This document shows, piece after piece, positions 25,729 through 34,252 of a stretch of 64,000 nt of DNA. This DNA comes from Paucidesulfovibrio sp036541255 (lineage in GTDB: Bacteria; Desulfobacterota; Desulfovibrionia; Desulfovibrionales; Desulfovibrionaceae), in assembly GCA_036541255.1 (NCBI GenBank), contig JAZHDD010000009.1, forward strand, positions 1 through 64,000. The letters run 5' to 3'. Made by a program: the position numbers and the translations under genes. The notes under the pieces are model-generated. The model had not been told where the DNA came from, did no database searches, and worked only from the letters and a program-made list of their open reading frames with translations. How positions within the stretch are numbered: position 1 is the stretch's first letter; the number at the start of each line of letters is the position of its first letter.

Positions 25729-26640
25729 TTATTTCAATGAATTCCAAACAGTCCAGGCCAGAGGACGCAGTTTTTTGCCCTGGGCCAGGATGTCCAGGTG
25801 GACCAGTCCCAGCGGCACGGTCTCGGGCGCGGGCACTGCGTCGTATTGGCGCAGATCCACGCACAAACAGTAGGAGCCGCAATAGCCGCAGGCCTCGATC
25901 CGTTCGCCGGGAACGCCTTCCGCATGGATGATTTCGCGTTGTTCCGTTTCGGAACTGCCGCAGGCCGTGCAGGTGTCGCGCCGCACACGCCAGTCATGGC
26001 CGCACAGGCTGCAATGCAGATGTTTTTTGCCGCCGCCGCTTACGAGCTGTTCGGTATGGACCGGCTCCCGCAGGGACAGGAAGGCGAACGAGGGCAGGGA
26101 GCCGCAAACCGGGCAATTGGGCTGCGCCCATTCGCTCCAGTTGGCGAGCGGTTTTATCTGGGCGGAAATGGCGGAAAGAACCGGTGCCATGATGTTTTCC
26201 AGGATGAAGGAGAGGGGGGCAGCGCCCATGCTCATGGACTCCGACACCCTGAGCAGGGCGTTTTCATCGCCGGCGAGCCTGTCGCGGGCCAGCTCGGCGA
26301 GGCTGCCCCCCCTTCCACGGAGGTGTGCACGGAAATTTTGTTCCAGGTCCGGGATGTTCAGAATTTGTCCCAGGATGGGCAGAAGCGTGTCGGCGGAAGC
26401 GTCCAGCAAATCGCTCCAGGGCAGCAGGTCCTGTCCGGCCAGGAGGTGGGCTCCCTGGCGACGGGCAGCGGAATTTGCCGCCGGAGGCGCGGGACATTTT
26501 TCGGAGAATGCGGCGGCAAGACGTTCCCTGGCACAGAGGAGCGGCTGGAATGTGTCGACGAGTTCGGCGTATGCCGGTCGGTTCCGACGTAGTTGTTCAA
26601 GGCTGGCTTCAACGGATTGGGAACGGATTTGCTGTGTCAT
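25729..26640 (-). CDS. fdhE: FdhE-like formate dehydrogenase accessory protein
   Basis: A 303-residue cytoplasmic protein with a helical N-terminal half and four CxxC pairs in the C-terminal half (CPVC, CSLC, CTAC, CGYC), the rubredoxin-like iron sites of FdhE. FdhE binds the formate dehydrogenase catalytic subunit during maturation. It lies 86 bases downstream of fdhB across a stable hairpin and 42 bases upstream of fdhD. The start ATG at 26640 gives the whole family domain. Partner: the Tat-exported FdhA encoded in the same cluster. Confidence 0.9.
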   Translation of the reverse strand: MTQQIRSQSVEASLEQLRRNRPAYAELVDTFQPLLCARERLAAAFSEKCPAPPAANSAARRQGAHLLAGQDLLPWSDLLDASADTLLPILGQILNIPDLEQNFRAHLRGRGGSLAELARDRLAGDENALLRVSESMSMGAAPLSFILENIMAPVLSAISAQIKPLANWSEWAQPNCPVCGSLPSFAFLSLREPVHTEQLVSGGGKKHLHCSLCGHDWRVRRDTCTACGSSETEQREIIHAEGVPGERIEACGYCGSYCLCVDLRQYDAVPAPETVPLGLVHLDILAQGKKLRPLAWTVWNSLK

Positions 26641-26674
26641 TGCGCACCTTCATGTCCTGTTTCGGGGTGATGGA

Positions 26675-26698
26675 GCGCGGCCCCCGAAGGGGCCGCGC
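26675..26698. promoter_or_regulatory. Intercistronic hairpin with UUCG loop (fdhB-fdhE)
   Basis: GCGCGGCCCC (26675-26684) pairs perfectly with GGGGCCGCGC (26689-26698). On the minus-strand transcript the loop is UUCG closed by C-G, an exceptionally stable tetraloop. There is no U-tract, so it more likely shields the fdhAB mRNA from 3' exonucleases or attenuates read-through into the accessory genes than acts as a simple terminator. Confidence 0.6.
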
Positions 26699-26726
26699 CT
26701 TTCTGCGTTGCACGCTTCCGCGAGGA

Positions 26727-27467
26727 TTACGACAGGGCGTCGGTGATCCTGCGGATGGGTCTGGTCAACGAAGCCAGGAACTGCTTCCTGTCCATGGGCA
26801 CCTTGGCGGCGGCCACGGCAAAGGAGTGGTAGTTGCCGGGTTCGTCCGTGAGCAGATAGATCACGTTCACGTCGTCAGGATCGGCAAGCATGGCTTTGGG
26901 GTGCGCCTTCTTGGCCTGGGCCAGCCGCTCTTGGGCGAGCTTGAGCATTTCGTCGCGCTCGCCGAAGTTCATGGCCCCGGTGGGACAGGAAAGGACGCAC
27001 ATGGGCAGCATGCCCTGGTGCACGCGGCCGTTGCACATGGTGCACTTGCTGAGCAGGCCCGTGGTCTTGTCGCGCCTGGGCACGTTGTACGGGCAGGCAT
27101 CGCGGATATCCTCGAAGTCGCTTTCGCTGAACTTCTTGGTCATTTCCGTGAAGAGCACGGCTCCGGTCTTGGGGTCCTGCACAATGGCGTTTTCCACGGT
27201 CATGTCGCCGATCTGCTTGCAGGGCGGGGACACGCAATGGCGGCACTGGTCCGGGAAGAAGTTCCAACGGATGGTCTCCCCTTCCATGTGCTCACTGAAA
27301 CGCACCAGTTTGTAGTTGTTGGGATTGAGATCCTGCGGGTTCTGGTGACTCCCCCAACCATACTGCTTGGTCTGGTTGGCCGGAAGTTCGTGCCATTCCT
27401 TGCAGGCGATCTGGCAGCCGCGGCACGCGGTGCAGCGCGACGTGTCTATCAGGAATGTCTTTGGCAT
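26727..27467 (-). CDS. fdhB: Formate dehydrogenase iron-sulfur (beta) subunit
   Basis: A 246-residue ferredoxin-type electron-transfer subunit. Cysteine groups CTACRGCQIAC at the N-terminus, CRHCVSPPC in the middle, and CTMCNGRVHQGMLPMC with a following CPTG imply three to four [4Fe-4S] clusters. It has no transmembrane helix or signal peptide, so it should be exported bound to FdhA through the Tat pathway and pass electrons to periplasmic cytochrome c3, as for the soluble Desulfovibrio enzymes (inference). ATG 27467 has AAGGAG 7 bases upstream. It follows fdhA by 48 bases. Confidence 0.94.
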   Translation of the reverse strand: MPKTFLIDTSRCTACRGCQIACKEWHELPANQTKQYGWGSHQNPQDLNPNNYKLVRFSEHMEGETIRWNFFPDQCRHCVSPPCKQIGDMTVENAIVQDPKTGAVLFTEMTKKFSESDFEDIRDACPYNVPRRDKTTGLLSKCTMCNGRVHQGMLPMCVLSCPTGAMNFGERDEMLKLAQERLAQAKKAHPKAMLADPDDVNVIYLLTDEPGNYHSFAVAAAKVPMDRKQFLASLTRPIRRITDALS

Positions 27468-27515
27468 GACGGTCTCCTTGTTCTCCGGGCGGTCTTAAAC
27501 CGTCCGGGACGCCGG

Positions 27516-30500
27516 TTAGGTTGCAAGCTCGGTGAGCTTGTCGGCCTTGCGGATGTTCACGCAGCACGCCTTGTACTCCGGAATGGTCGTGTTCGGGTCG
27601 CCCACCGATGGCGTGAGCCGGTTGGTGGAGTCGCCGCTGCCCGGAGTGGTCCAGCCGAAGCAGAAAGGCATGCCGATTTCGTGAATAATGCGGCCGTGCA
27701 CCTTGAGCGGGCGTATGCGCACCGTGACCATGGCTATGGCCTCGACCCTGCCGCGCACGCTCTCGACAATCACGCCCTCGCCATTCTTGATGCCCTTTTC
27801 CTTGGCCAGTTCCGGGCTCATCTCCACATAGAGCTGCGGCTCGGCTTCCAGCAGGTTGGGCACGTTTCTCGTCTCGCCGCCGCCGCACCAGTGTTCGGTG
27901 ACGCAGTAGGTGGTGAGCACGATGGGGTAGTTCGGATCAGCAGGCTTGGCCAGCAGGTCCATGTCGCTTGTGGTGAACTTGTAGACCGGGCTGCTGAGCT
28001 GCTTGGAGAACAGGTTGTTGTTCACCGGGGTTTCCACGGGCTCGTAATGCTCGGAGAAGGGACCGTCCTGACGGCCCGGGCCGTAGATTTGCCCGAAGCC
28101 GTGCTTGGACATGATGAACGGGTTCTTGCCCTTGCCCGTGGCCATGGGCGGCCAGCCACCGTCCGGAACGTCGCCGATCCACTTGCCGTCCTTCCATTCG
28201 ATGACGGCCTTGGCCGCGTTGTACGGCTTGCCGTTCTTGTCCACGGAGGCGCGGTTGTAGAGGATGCGGCGGTTCACGGGCCAGCACCAGGACCAGTTCG
28301 GGAACAGGCCGATCCTGGCCTGCATATCGGTCTGGGAGGCGTCGCGGCGCTTGGACTTGTTGCCGTCCTCTTCGGTGTAGCTGCCCGCGTAGAGCCAGTT
28401 CAGGCTGGCCGTGGAGCCGTCGTCGCCAAGAGCGGTGAACGAAGGCACCTGCTGGCCCTTTTTGTAGAGCTTGCCCTTGATCTCGGTGTCGCGGGTGAAG
28501 TGGCCGTTGATGCGCTTGCACATGGCGTCCGGGTCATACTTCTCGGGCCAGTTCAGCTTGAGCAGCGGATCAGGATAGGTGCCGCCTTCCTTGGCGTAGA
28601 GGTCGCGCACCTTGTTCAGCAGGGGCACGAACATGTCGCCGAAGGAGCGGGATTCAAACGCGGGCTTGATGGCCTCGTAGTGCCAGAGATGCCAGCGTCC
28701 CGAGTTGGTGACCGAACCGGCCTTTTCCAGACGGTGCGCCGAAGGCAGCAGGAAGACTTCCGTCTTGGCTGCCTTGGGATCCACGCCGGGACGGCGCCAG
28801 TTGTCCGTGGTCTCGGAATGGTGCAGCTCGGAGAGTACCAGCCAGTCCAGGTTGTCCAGGGCCTTGCGCACCTTGTTGGTGTTGGGCACCGAGTTCATGG
28901 GGTTCAGGCCGATGATGATGCCGCCCTTGATCTTGTTCTGGTACATGCGGTCGAAGAGGAAGAGGTAGGAGTAGTCTCCGCCCTTTTCGATCTTCGGGAG
29001 CATGCCGTAGCCGAAGCCGTTTTCCTTGGTGGCGTTTTCGCCGAACCAGGCCTTGAGCAGGCTGGCCATGTACTTGGGCTTGTTCTGCCACCAGTTGGCC
29101 GATTCGGGATCGGCGCTGACCGGCGTGTTGGCCCTGTTGTAGTCGTCCAGGGTCTGCCAGCCGCTGTGGGGCATGGCCATGTAGCCCGGGATGATGTGGT
29201 AGAGCAGGGTGTGATCCGTGGACCCCTGCACGTTGGGTTCGCCGCGCAGGGCGTTGATGCCGCCGCCGGCCACGCCGATGTTGCCGAGCAGCAGCTGGAT
29301 GATGCCCGCGCTGCGGATGTTCTGCACGCCCACGGTGTGCTGGGTCCAGCCCAGGGCGTACATCACGGTTCCGGCCTTGTCGGCCTTGCCCGTGGCCGCG
29401 AAGGTCTCGTAGACGCGCAGCAGGTTCTTTTCGGAAACGCCCGTGGTCTTGGAAACCTTGTCCAGGCTGTAGCGCGAGTAGTGCTTCTTGAGCAGCTGGA
29501 ACACGCAACGCGGGTCCTTGAGGCTCTTGTCCTTTTTGGGCACGCCGTTGGCATCCAGGGCCAGGTCCCATTTGCTCTTGTCATAGGTGCGGGTCTTGGG
29601 GTCATAGCCCGCGAACAGGCCGTCCTTGAAATCGAAGTCCTTGCCCACGATGAGCGAGGCATTGGTGTATTCGACCACGTATTCCTTGAAGTAGGAATTC
29701 GTTTCAAGGATGTGGTTGATCATGCCCCCGAGGAAAGCGATGTCCGTGCCGGACCGCAGGGGAACATGGAAGTCCGAGCGGGCCGAGGTGCGCGAGAACT
29801 TGGGGTCGACGTGCATGACGGTCGCGCCCTTGTCCTTGGCTTCAAGCACCCACTTGAACGAGATTGGATGGTGTTCGGCAGCATTGCTGCCCATGATCAG
29901 GATGGCGTCGGCATTCTTGATGTCGACCCAGTGATTCGTCATCGCGCCGCGTCCGAACGACTCTCCCAGAGCCGCTACAGTAGCGCTGTGTCAAATACGG
30001 GCCTGGTGGTCCATGTGGACGACGCCCAGGCTTCTCATGGCTTGATGCGCCAGGGCGCATTCTTCGTTGTCCGCGTGGGAGGTGCCCAGCAGGAACATGG
30101 ATTCCAGACGGTTGACGGTCTCGCCCTTGTCGTTCTTGGCGATGAAATCCTGGTCGCGGGTTTCCTTGATGCGCTTGGCAATGCGGTCCAGCGTCCAATC
30201 CCAGCTCTTCTCTTCCCACTTGTCGCTATGCGGCGCGCGGTAGAGCGGCTTTTGCAGCCGGTGTTCGCTGGTGGTCATGGTGAACAGGGCCGCGCCCTTG
30301 GCGCAGAGGGAGCCCTGGTTGATGGGGTAGTCCGGATCACCCTCGGTATGCACCAGCTTGCCGTTTTTCACAAAGGCAATGGCATGGCAGCTCACCGAGC
30401 AGAAAGGACAGATGGTGATCACTTCCTTGGCCCCGTCGATCTTCAGCCCCTCGGCGTACGCCTGCACCGGCGTGAGACTCACTCCGAGCTGGGCGAGCGT

Positions 30501-30557
30501 GACGCACGCGGCTCCTGAGCCTGCCAGCTTCAGGAAGTGCCGTCGATCACATCTCAT
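27516..30557 (-). CDS. fdhA: Formate dehydrogenase catalytic (alpha) subunit, selenocysteine-containing
   Basis: A 1013-residue W/Mo-bisPGD enzyme oxidising formate or reducing CO2. The reading frame crosses a UGA at 29991-29993 (codon 189): ...HMDHQARI-U-HSATVAALG, exactly the selenocysteine position of formate dehydrogenases, with a SECIS-like hairpin just downstream. The twin-arginine signal is DRRHFLKLAGSG at 4-15. One [4Fe-4S] site uses Cys50, Cys53, Cys57 and Cys84. Start ATG 30557 has AAGGAGG upstream. It is not a pseudogene: both sides share frame and family. selA/selB/selC must lie elsewhere. Neighbours are the ModE-like regulator upstream and fdhB downstream. Confidence 0.96.
29956..29976 (-). 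promoter_or_regulatory. SECIS-like hairpin after the UGA codon of fdhA
   Basis: In the mRNA the stem AGCGGCUCU (29976-29968) pairs with AGAGUCGUU (29964-29956) over nine pairs, including G-U pairs, around a GGG loop. The stem starts 15 bases after the UGA start (loop 26-28 bases after), the spacing used by bacterial SECIS elements that recruit SelB. Confidence 0.65.
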
Positions 30558-30576
30558 GATGGCCTCCTTGGGTTGC

Positions 30577-30622
30577 GTCCGGTCATGGCGCTCCGGACTG
30601 GGTAGGGCGGTTTTTTACCGCC
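30577..30622 (-). promoter_or_regulatory. Two hairpins in the fdhA leader
   Basis: GGCGGT/ACCGCC (30606-30611 with 30617-30622) and GTCCGG/CCGGAC (30577-30582 with 30593-30598) lie between the candidate transcription start and the fdhA ribosome-binding site. They may tune fdhA expression. The leader is too short for a full molybdenum-cofactor riboswitch. Confidence 0.35.
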
Positions 30623-30633
30623 GTTTCCCCTTC

Positions 30634-30678
30634 AGTATAAAATTTAATTCAATTATTACAAAATGTTATTTTTAACAT
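30634..30678 (-). promoter_or_regulatory. Candidate fdhA promoter with adjacent inverted repeat
   Basis: On the minus strand TTGTAA (complement of 30656-30661), a 16-base spacer and TATACT (complement of 30634-30639) form a sigma-70-like promoter with a leader of about 70 bases. The perfect dyad ATGTTA-N4-TAACAT (30663-30678) abuts the -35 box, an activator-like position. It is a candidate site for the adjacent ModE-like protein. Confidence 0.5.
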
Positions 30679-30688
30679 GATGACGCGA

Positions 30689-31105
30689 TCACGATGTCTC
30701 GTATCGTTTGGGCTGGAAGGGCAACAGGGCTTTGCCCTGGTCCAGGGCAAAGCGTTCCACCTGCTCGAACCAGTCACGAAAGCGCCGGGCCAAGTCCTGG
30801 CCATAGGGAGTCAGCTTGCAGCCGGACCTGCGGCAGTCGGAACGGTCAATCAGTTTGTGCCCCAGAAGATTTTCCGTGCGCGTGATCTTGCCCCAGGCCC
30901 CGCGGTAGGACATGCCCAGTTTGGCTGCGGCCGCAGTCAGCGAGCCCGTGGATTCGATCTCGTGCAGCAGGATCAGCCTGCCCATGCCGAAAAGCACGCC
31001 TTCGGGGGTTTCAACCCAGAGATGCAGGCGCATGGTCGGCGGCTCATGCTCTCCGGTGCAGGGGAGAGGAGCATGTCTGCTCATGGTTTCCATAGATTGC
31101 GTCAT
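30689..31105 (-). CDS. ModE-like (LysR-type winged helix) DNA-binding protein
   Basis: A 138-residue protein with the ModE N-terminal DNA-binding domain at about 30-110: LLHEIESTGSLTAAAAKLGM followed by SYRGAWGKI. It has no molybdate-binding (MOP/TOBE) domain, so oxyanion sensing, if any, must need another protein or be lost. The cysteines in SDCRRSGCKLT form a CxxxxC pair within the wing, a possible redox or metal site. ATG 31105 has AAGGAG 8 bases upstream. It sits just upstream of and in line with fdhA, and most likely regulates this formate dehydrogenase operon. Confidence 0.85.
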   Translation of the reverse strand: MTQSMETMSRHAPLPCTGEHEPPTMRLHLWVETPEGVLFGMGRLILLHEIESTGSLTAAAAKLGMSYRGAWGKITRTENLLGHKLIDRSDCRRSGCKLTPYGQDLARRFRDWFEQVERFALDQGKALLPFQPKRYETS

Positions 31106-31148
31106 GGCGATCTCCTTGGGTATTCAAAAGACTGCGGAGCGCAGTACT

Positions 31149-31172
31149 TATTATGTTTGTAAATGCATAATA
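31149..31172. promoter_or_regulatory. Inverted repeat TATTATG-N10-CATAATA upstream of the modE-like gene
   Basis: A perfect 7-bp dyad lies 44-67 bases upstream of the regulator start in an AT-rich patch. It could be an autoregulatory operator. No convincing -35/-10 pair was identified around it. Confidence 0.4.
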
Positions 31173-31263
31173 CTACCTAGGAGGCTTGGCGCTCTATAGC
31201 AAACAGGTGCATCTTAGTAGGCTTTTGACACTGGGCAGGAAAAGTCGGGAGGGGAAAGTTGAG

Positions 31264-31299
31264 GAAAAACAGAGGGCCGACGGATGAATCCGCCGGCCC
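31264..31299 (-). terminator. Terminator of the molybdopterin oxidoreductase gene
   Basis: GGGCCG-A-CGGA (31274-31284) pairs with TCCG-C-CGGCCC (31289-31299). On the minus strand the stem is followed by TCTGTTTTTCC, a U-rich tail. It separates the oxidoreductase from the downstream ModE-like/fdh operon. Confidence 0.7.
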
Positions 31300-31326
31300 A
31301 AAGGGGGAGTTCGGTGCGGTCTGGAA

Positions 31327-33417
31327 TCAGACCTTGCGCACCTCGACGAAGTGTTCCTGCATGGCGACTGCTCCGCCGGACTTGTCCCACTTGGCGATAC
31401 CGCCCGGCATGAGTTGGTTGTCCGCCACGCCCCGGCCCCGTGCCCGGGTCTCGCAGGGCAGGGTATGGCCGAAGCCGTGGATCATGAATACGCATTCCGG
31501 GTGCACGAAGGGAGTGACAAAGGCCTTGATCTTGCCCCTGTGGCCGTTGGAGCCGATCTGGACGTACTCACCGTCGGCAATGCCGAGTTTCTCGGCCTCG
31601 GTTGCGTTGATCCACAACAGGTTCTCGGGCATCTGCTCGAAGAGCAGCTTGTTGTTCACCGTGTGTCCCTGGGTGTGCAGGGCGCATCGGCCAAAGGCGA
31701 TGCGGTATTTGCCCTGGGGCGGGCGCTCCGGCGAGACATAGGGCTTGAGCGAGGGCTGGCCGTCGGCCTCAAGCTTTTCGTCGATGACCTGGATCTTGCC
31801 GGACGGTGTCTTGAACTTGAATTCGTCCATGTTGCGGTACAGAGGCTTGTCCGCCAGGGAAACCGAGCCCTTGGCCTCGAAATCGGCGATGCTTACGCCG
31901 GTTCCTTCGAGCTGGAAGTTCCAGACGTCCTCGATCGTTTCGTAGGCAAGTTCCTTGATGCCCATCTTCTTGGCCAACATGGCGTAGATTTCCCAGATGG
32001 CCTTGGTGTCATGCAGAGGCTGCATGACCCGTTTGCGCATGATGTATGATGGCTTGAGCCCGTTCTTGACGGCCAGGATGGAGTCCCGTTCCAGATAGGG
32101 CGAGATGGGCAGGACCACGTCCGCGAACCATGCCGTGTCGGACCAGGAAAAGGTCACGGCCACGAGCAGGTCCAGGTTGGCCCATTTCTTCTTCACGTCT
32201 TCCACGTCGGGGAAGGCCATGAGCGGGTCATGGCGATGGGCGATGTAGGCCTTGATGGGATAGGGCTCGCCCGTGACGATGGCCTCGTAGGCCAGGTTCA
32301 CGAGACCCGGTCCCGCGTCGAAGTGCTTGCGCCCTTCCATCCAGCCCACGCCGTCCACGCGCTTGTCCTGGGGCTTTGGGAACAGCTCCATGAAGCTCTT
32401 CAATCCCTTGTGGCCGAAGTCGCCGGGCTTGTTCATGATCGGCAGGCCGCCCTTGGCGCCGATGCTGCCGAGCAGACCGTTGATCAGATAGATGGTGCGC
32501 GACATGTAGAAGGAGTCGGAGTAGCGCGCGGTCATCCAGCCCGGGTGCCAGAGCACGGCCGGAGCCGCTTCGGAAAGCTGGCGGCAGAAGTCGCGCAGGT
32601 CCGCGGCCGGAATGCCGGTTTCCTTTTCGGCCCATTCGGGCGTGTACGGCGTGACAAAGGCGGCCAGAGCGTCGAAGTCCTGGAAGTGCTTGGCCACGAA
32701 GTCCTTGTCGTACAGGTCGGCGTTGATCAATTCGCGGATCACGGCCAGGTTGAAGGCGTAGTCGGTGCCGGGCCGGATCATGAAGAAATTGTCGGCCTTG
32801 GCTCCGGTGACGCTGGCCCGGATGTCGATGCAGGAGATTTTCGCCCCGTTCTCCACCGCGTCCAGCGTGTTGTTCACCTCGGCCACGTTCACGGCTTCAA
32901 AGATGTTCCGTGTCTGGAGCACGAGGTGTTTGGTGTTCTTCAGATCGTAGGCCACGCCCTTGCGGCCGAAGCCGAACACGGAAAGGGCCGCGTTCTGCAC
33001 GTTGCGTGCGCAGGCCGCGTCATGGTTGTTATAGTTCGGCGTGCCGATGGCGCGCAGGAAGGCCCGGTAGAAATCGCGGAAGGGACCGCCGCGGTCCGAG
33101 AAGAGCACAGCCTTGTCGCCGTACTCGGCGCGGACCTTGTTCAGCTTTTCCGCAACATAGTCCAGGGCCTCGTCCCAGCTCACTTCGCGCCACTTGCCTT
33201 CGCCGCGCTCTCCGGCGCGGATCATGGGCTTTTGGGGCCGCTCGTCATCTTCGGTCAGGGCGACGCCTGCTGCTCCGCGCGGGCAGAGCGCTCCCTGAAG
33301 GCCGGGCGCGTGCGGGTTGCCCTGCACGTAGACGCAACGGCCATTCTCGACCTCGGCCTGGATGGGGCAGCGCACAGAGCACATGCCGCAGATGCTGAAC
33401 ACGTTCTTTTTTGACAT
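31327..33417 (-). CDS. Cytoplasmic molybdopterin oxidoreductase catalytic subunit (PsrA/PhsA-like)
   Basis: A 696-residue DMSO-reductase-family protein. The [4Fe-4S] motif FSICGMCSVRC with LCPRG starts at residue 8. A cysteine in HDAACARN near residue 140 is the probable metal ligand. The C-terminal MPT-binding domain includes GHTVNNKLLFEQ and AFVTPFVHPECVFMIHGFGH. There is no Tat or Sec signal, so the enzyme is cytoplasmic, unlike most PsrA/PhsA enzymes. The substrate is unknown (polysulfide, thiosulfate or an organic compound). Its likely electron partner is the 16-cysteine protein encoded divergently at 33745. AUG 33417 is preceded by GGAGG. Confidence 0.88.
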   Translation of the reverse strand: MSKKNVFSICGMCSVRCPIQAEVENGRCVYVQGNPHAPGLQGALCPRGAAGVALTEDDERPQKPMIRAGERGEGKWREVSWDEALDYVAEKLNKVRAEYGDKAVLFSDRGGPFRDFYRAFLRAIGTPNYNNHDAACARNVQNAALSVFGFGRKGVAYDLKNTKHLVLQTRNIFEAVNVAEVNNTLDAVENGAKISCIDIRASVTGAKADNFFMIRPGTDYAFNLAVIRELINADLYDKDFVAKHFQDFDALAAFVTPYTPEWAEKETGIPAADLRDFCRQLSEAAPAVLWHPGWMTARYSDSFYMSRTIYLINGLLGSIGAKGGLPIMNKPGDFGHKGLKSFMELFPKPQDKRVDGVGWMEGRKHFDAGPGLVNLAYEAIVTGEPYPIKAYIAHRHDPLMAFPDVEDVKKKWANLDLLVAVTFSWSDTAWFADVVLPISPYLERDSILAVKNGLKPSYIMRKRVMQPLHDTKAIWEIYAMLAKKMGIKELAYETIEDVWNFQLEGTGVSIADFEAKGSVSLADKPLYRNMDEFKFKTPSGKIQVIDEKLEADGQPSLKPYVSPERPPQGKYRIAFGRCALHTQGHTVNNKLLFEQMPENLLWINATEAEKLGIADGEYVQIGSNGHRGKIKAFVTPFVHPECVFMIHGFGHTLPCETRARGRGVADNQLMPGGIAKWDKSGGAVAMQEHFVEVRKV

Positions 33418-33744
33418 GAAATCCTCCCAAGAGTGCCGTAGGTGGCCCGAAACAACGGCTTTCCAACTCTTATACTACAAATTCAGTCTGAATCCACATT
33501 TCCAACGCCAATGTGCATGCTCGAAATATCGAATTAAATCGGTGTATTGTTGCGAGAGGCCAAAACTTGTGAAGAAAATAACGTGAAACGAAGGGGAGGT
33601 GTTCGCTTTTGGTTGATCCTGGCTTCCGGCAATGGGAAAAAAATAACGAGGATCGATCGACGTTGACAGCTGCAACGCTGTATGGTTGTAAAATAGACAA
33701 TAGAAGTGTGCCCGAAACACACGATCAAGCTGTAGAGGTGAAAA
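33418..33744. other. 327-bp divergent promoter region
   Basis: No gene is supported. The region is AT-rich. It contains two direct TTTCCAAC repeats, the palindrome ATTCAG-T-CTGAAT (33481-33493), TATACT/TATAAG-like boxes near 33470, a TTGACA at 33663-33668 with TAAAAT 20 bases later (33689-33694), and a small leader hairpin GTGTG/CACAC (33706-33722) before the ferredoxin gene. Confidence 0.5.
33460..33506. promoter_or_regulatory. TTTCCAAC direct repeats flanking a 13-bp palindrome
   Basis: TTTCCAAC occurs at 33460-33467 and 33499-33506, spaced 39 bases, with ATTCAG-T-CTGAAT between them. The same TTCCAA/TTGGAA core is in the repeat array at 5067-5129, upstream of the other Mo/W-pterin-linked operon. 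It is a candidate operator for the oxidoreductase gene. Confidence 0.4.
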
Positions 33745-34191
33745 ATGGCCACTTACAGGATTAAGTTCGACAAGAAACGTTGCATTGCATGCCACGCTTG
33801 TCTTGTTCATTGCAAACAGAAGAACAGGGTGCCGGACGGGCTTTCCCTGAACAAGCTGTTTGCGGAATTGGAAGAGAAAAAGGGCAAGCCAGTGCTGAAG
33901 GTCAAATATCAGCCCTGCCTGATGTGCAAGAAGCCGGAATGCGTTCCCGCCTGTCCCACCGGGGCCATGCAGAAGCGCGAGTCCGACGGGCTGGTCTTTA
34001 TTGTGGAAGAGTTGTGCAACGGTTGTGGCGAATGTGTCACGGCCTGCCCCTGGAACGTGCCCGTCATGGACGAGGTCCGTGGCAAGGCCATCAAGTGTGA
34101 TTACTGTATGGACCGCATCGCGGAAGGCCGGGACCCGGCCTGCGTCACGGGCTGCACGGCCCAGGCGCTCACCCTGGTGCGTCCCGAATAG
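33745..34191 (+). CDS. Four-cluster ferredoxin-type subunit (DmsB/PsrB-like)
   Basis: A 148-residue protein with sixteen cysteines in four groups, CIACHACLVHC, CLMCKKPECVPAC, CNGCGECVTAC and CDYC...CVTGC, enough for four [4Fe-4S] clusters. It is the electron-transfer subunit type paired with molybdopterin enzymes. No signal peptide or membrane anchor is present, matching the cytoplasmic oxidoreductase encoded divergently. The ribosome-binding site is GAGGTG, 4 bases before ATG 33745. Confidence 0.9.
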   Translation: MATYRIKFDKKRCIACHACLVHCKQKNRVPDGLSLNKLFAELEEKKGKPVLKVKYQPCLMCKKPECVPACPTGAMQKRESDGLVFIVEELCNGCGECVTACPWNVPVMDEVRGKAIKCDYCMDRIAEGRDPACVTGCTAQALTLVRPE

Positions 34192-34252
34192 AGAAGCGGG
34201 CGTCCGGTTTTCCGAACGCATGTCCGAATAGGTCCTACTCAAGGAGGAAGGG

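Noticed and set aside
29991..29993. fdhA as a pseudogene broken by a stop codon
   Set aside because: The UGA is at the conserved selenocysteine position, the frame continues unchanged, and a SECIS-like stem follows.
26325..30518. A very long open frame (about 1400 codons) antisense to the formate dehydrogenase genes
   Set aside because: It mirrors codon-position GC bias of the real genes, has no family resemblance, and is repetitive in His/Gly/Ala/Val. The sense-strand proteins have clear motifs.
30558..30688. Molybdenum-cofactor riboswitch in the fdhA leader
   Set aside because: Only about 70 bases of leader with two simple hairpins; too short for the known motif. A covariance-model search would settle it.
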